Positions 52,101 to 55,100 of a stretch of 64,000 nucleotides of DNA are shown here, piece by piece (the stretch's first letter is position 1; each line of letters opens with the position of its first letter). The position numbers and the translations under genes were made by a program. Below the pieces are notes generated by a model. The model was not told the DNA's origin and searched no databases. It saw nothing but the letters and a program-made list of their open reading frames with translations. The stretch comes from Maniola hyperantus (lineage: Eukaryota > Arthropoda > Insecta > Lepidoptera > Nymphalidae): positions 2,774,533 through 2,838,532 of the forward strand of contig NC_048542.1 of the NCBI RefSeq assembly GCF_902806685.2, in the 5' to 3' direction.

Positions 52101-55100
52101 GGCTTTTGTGTACTAGGGTTGTCACGTAGGGGTTTTTTCCACACTATGGTGAGTCCTAGTCTGTGTAAAAGGTCCATTCCTATGATCATCGCTGTTGTCG
52201 ATGGCAGATAGGTAACTTCATGCATCAAGTTTTGTCCATTTACTTCCAGTTCGATGTTGACTAACTTATCGGTATTTATTTCCGATCCATCGGCTAATCC
52301 TATTTTGTTTTGTTTTTCCGTTATCCCTTTTACATTTCCCTTAATTCGGTCCATAATTTCTTTGTTTATGAACGTACTCGTTGAGCCTGTATCCACTAGT
52401 GCACTAAATGTTTTCCCATATATTTTGGCGTTGACAAATATTCTGTTGTCCCCATTCCCCTGGGTGTTCGCCGTGTATGCCTCTGGTTTTGTTTTGCTGC
52501 TGTCTCCCGTTTTCTTACAGCAATTCCGTGTTAGCTTCCCCAGTAGCCCACACTGACTGCAGAAAATAATTTGTTTGCCTCTGCACTCTTGAGAACTGTG
52601 ATTTTTCTTGCCACATTTCCAGCAGCAGGCTTGTGGGTCGTAATTCGGATATATTAATCTTTTTTCAGCTCTGGGTTCTATTTCTTTTGGGGATTCGGCA
52701 TTTATTTCGGTTAGGCTCAATTGGATTTCACTGTGTCCATGATCGGACATCGGTCTGTCGGGTGAGTTGTACTTATCCTGGTTTGAAGTAATTTTCTCAT
52801 ATTCGGTTGCTAGTTCGATCAGTTCCCTCAATGTGCTGAAGTCTTTACTTTTTATGTACAATTTATAATTTGGGTTCATATTATCGTAGATCCTATCTAA
52901 CTGATCTGCTGATTTCATTTTTCCGTATCGCCTCATTAAGGTTTTCAGGTCGGTCAAGTAATCTATAAAGTTTTCTCGGTGCTTTTGTCTTCTATTTATT
53001 ATGGTTTCCAGCAGGTTTCTCTCGTAATCTCTCGGAAAATAATATAATTTGAAATTGTCTGTAAAATCTTTCCAGCTTTTCCAGTCTAGCTTATTATTTC
53101 GGTACCATAGAGAAGCTCTTCCACTTAAGCATCTAGGTATTAGGTGTATGATCTTGTTTCTATCAACTCCTAATGTTTCGGTGAGTTCTTCGATTCTTTC
53201 GAGGAATTCTACTGCATCTCCGGTTGTGTCGAATTGTATATTCCATCGGGTTACAGCCTTGTCAAATTCTTTCAAATAATTTTCGTTGCTCATGATGCAG
53301 TACTTAAAATTTTTGCTTTTTCGGTCGGATAATCGGATTTTTCGAATTGAGTTTTAAACGGATTTTTTGATTTCTGCCGAACGGATTCACAGATTGTCGC
53401 GTTTCTAAGTCCTTAGTCAAAATGATTCGATGTAGGATTGCGACTTAAGTCTGGTTTTCTATCGGATCGGTATCGGAACGAACGTGTCGTATCGGTGTCG
53501 TATTAGTATCGGATCGTCGCGTCTATTGTCCCCCTTTCAGATAGACGGTTACGACTGTTACGTACTACGGTACGGTAAAATTTATTTTGGTGAGTACGGT
53601 ACGGTAACTTTGGTTTTTATGCGTTCCCCTCTGGTCTGTTTCGTAAGATCGTTTTTCGGTTATTGTCTGTCTATTTAGAGTGTACTTCAAGTTTTCTTAG
53701 ATACAGACGGGTCAGATATTTGCACTCGCAGTCGACACGAGGGTAATCGCACCGACTTATCTGCGAGAACTTGTATCTGTTTTATTTTTCAACACCGCGG
53801 GTGTGTCTCTTATTAAATGTGGTGTGTTTTCTTATTGAACGCGGTTCGGATACGCACTCTCACCTTCGCGCAGCGAGGGTAATCACACCGAATGTGAGGG
53901 TTTGTATCCGTCTTTATTTCGTGTAAATACGATCTTGTCTTTGTGTAAGTTACACGCGGGTCAGATATTCACTCTCACATGCGAGCAGCGAGGGTAATCA
54001 CACCGCCTGTGAGGGTTTGTATCTGTAATATTTCGTAAAAATACGATCTTGTCTTTGTGTAAGTTACACGCGGGTCAGATATTCACTCTCACATGCGAGC
54101 AGCGAGGGTAATCACACCGCCTGTGAGGGTTTGTATCTGTAATATTACGAAAAAATATACGGGTGTAACGAAATTGTCAGGTTCCCTATGTCTTCGGTAC
54201 GGATTTTTTTATTTTTAACGGATGCGGCGCGAGTTTCTTTACGCGGCGCGGAACCCGGACGGTGGGTTATTTACGTGGGCGCCAATGTAACGTAGCAAGG
54301 AGGTTGGGGTTGGCAACGTCCTTACTACGTACATGAGATAGGAATCATACCTGACTTCGACTGATCGGGAGGTCTTTAAAGCAAACACGAATCGCACACA
54401 AAAACATAATCATTTATTTACTTCTAATTGTTAAGATTACCTTTTACAACAGTTAATCTACATGACCGCTTTTGTTCGGCTACTAAGGAATGATGATTTA
54501 TATAATTCTACAACATACAATTCTATATACGGAGGGAAGATTTCTTAAACACGGACATCGGTACGCGGGTACCGGCGGCGGGTCTATAACGCAGATCGCG
54601 TCGCGGACGGCGGAGGGGAGCGAGACGCGCGGGGGGAACGGACGGTAGCTGCGGCCGGCAGGCTGAAGGCCTGGACGGTGCTGGATGCTACCGGAGTCTC
54701 TCAACCTCTTCACCCGGCCGAGCAGCGAGGGTAATCACACCGGCCGTAGTGGGCGAAGGCGCCGAGAGACTGTCGTGAACTCGTGGACGTTGCCCTATTT
54801 ATAGTCTGGGGGGCGTGGCCTACTCGGTGGTGTGATCGCTCGGCGGCGGTCGGCGGCGGTCGGTGGTGTGTTCGGTCGCGGCGCCTCCGAGATGCTTCCC
54901 CAGCGCGTTGTTCCCAGGCTGCCTGTGACTTCCTCGTCACACACCTTGCCATGCATTCAGGCAGTCATGATGCATGACGTGGCCGCCGTGCATCATGACT
55001 GCCTGAGGAGGTGGCTCGTGGAGGTGGGTAAACAAACTGTAGGGGACATCGCCCTCGGCGACTCTTTGTAGCGATACAGTCGCCCGTATCTCGAACGTGA

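Larger units (their letters stand above)
50752..54941 (-). mobile_element. Non-autonomous Ty3/Gypsy-like LTR retrotransposon (Gag-protease only)
   Basis: Two 656/657-bp LTRs flank 2877 bp of internal DNA, and a 4-bp duplication (CACC at 50748-50751 and 54942-54945) surrounds the element. Read on the minus strand, the LTRs run TGTGACG to CGTTACA. Next to the 5' LTR lies TTGGCGCCCACG, a primer-binding-site-like sequence, and next to the 3' LTR the polypurine tract GGAGGAGGGGAG. The only long ORF is a 554-residue Gag-protease; no reverse transcriptase, RNase H or integrase is present. The LTRs show one A insertion or deletion near their outer end and otherwise look the same, so insertion was recent. 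It sits antisense inside RING-CH copy 11. Family assignment rests on the Gag and protease type and is less certain than the element itself. Confidence 0.93.

Noticed and set aside
51629..53293. Old viral insertion
   Set aside because: Gag and protease type, LTRs, primer site and polypurine tract fit a Ty3/Gypsy-like retrotransposon; there is no envelope gene.
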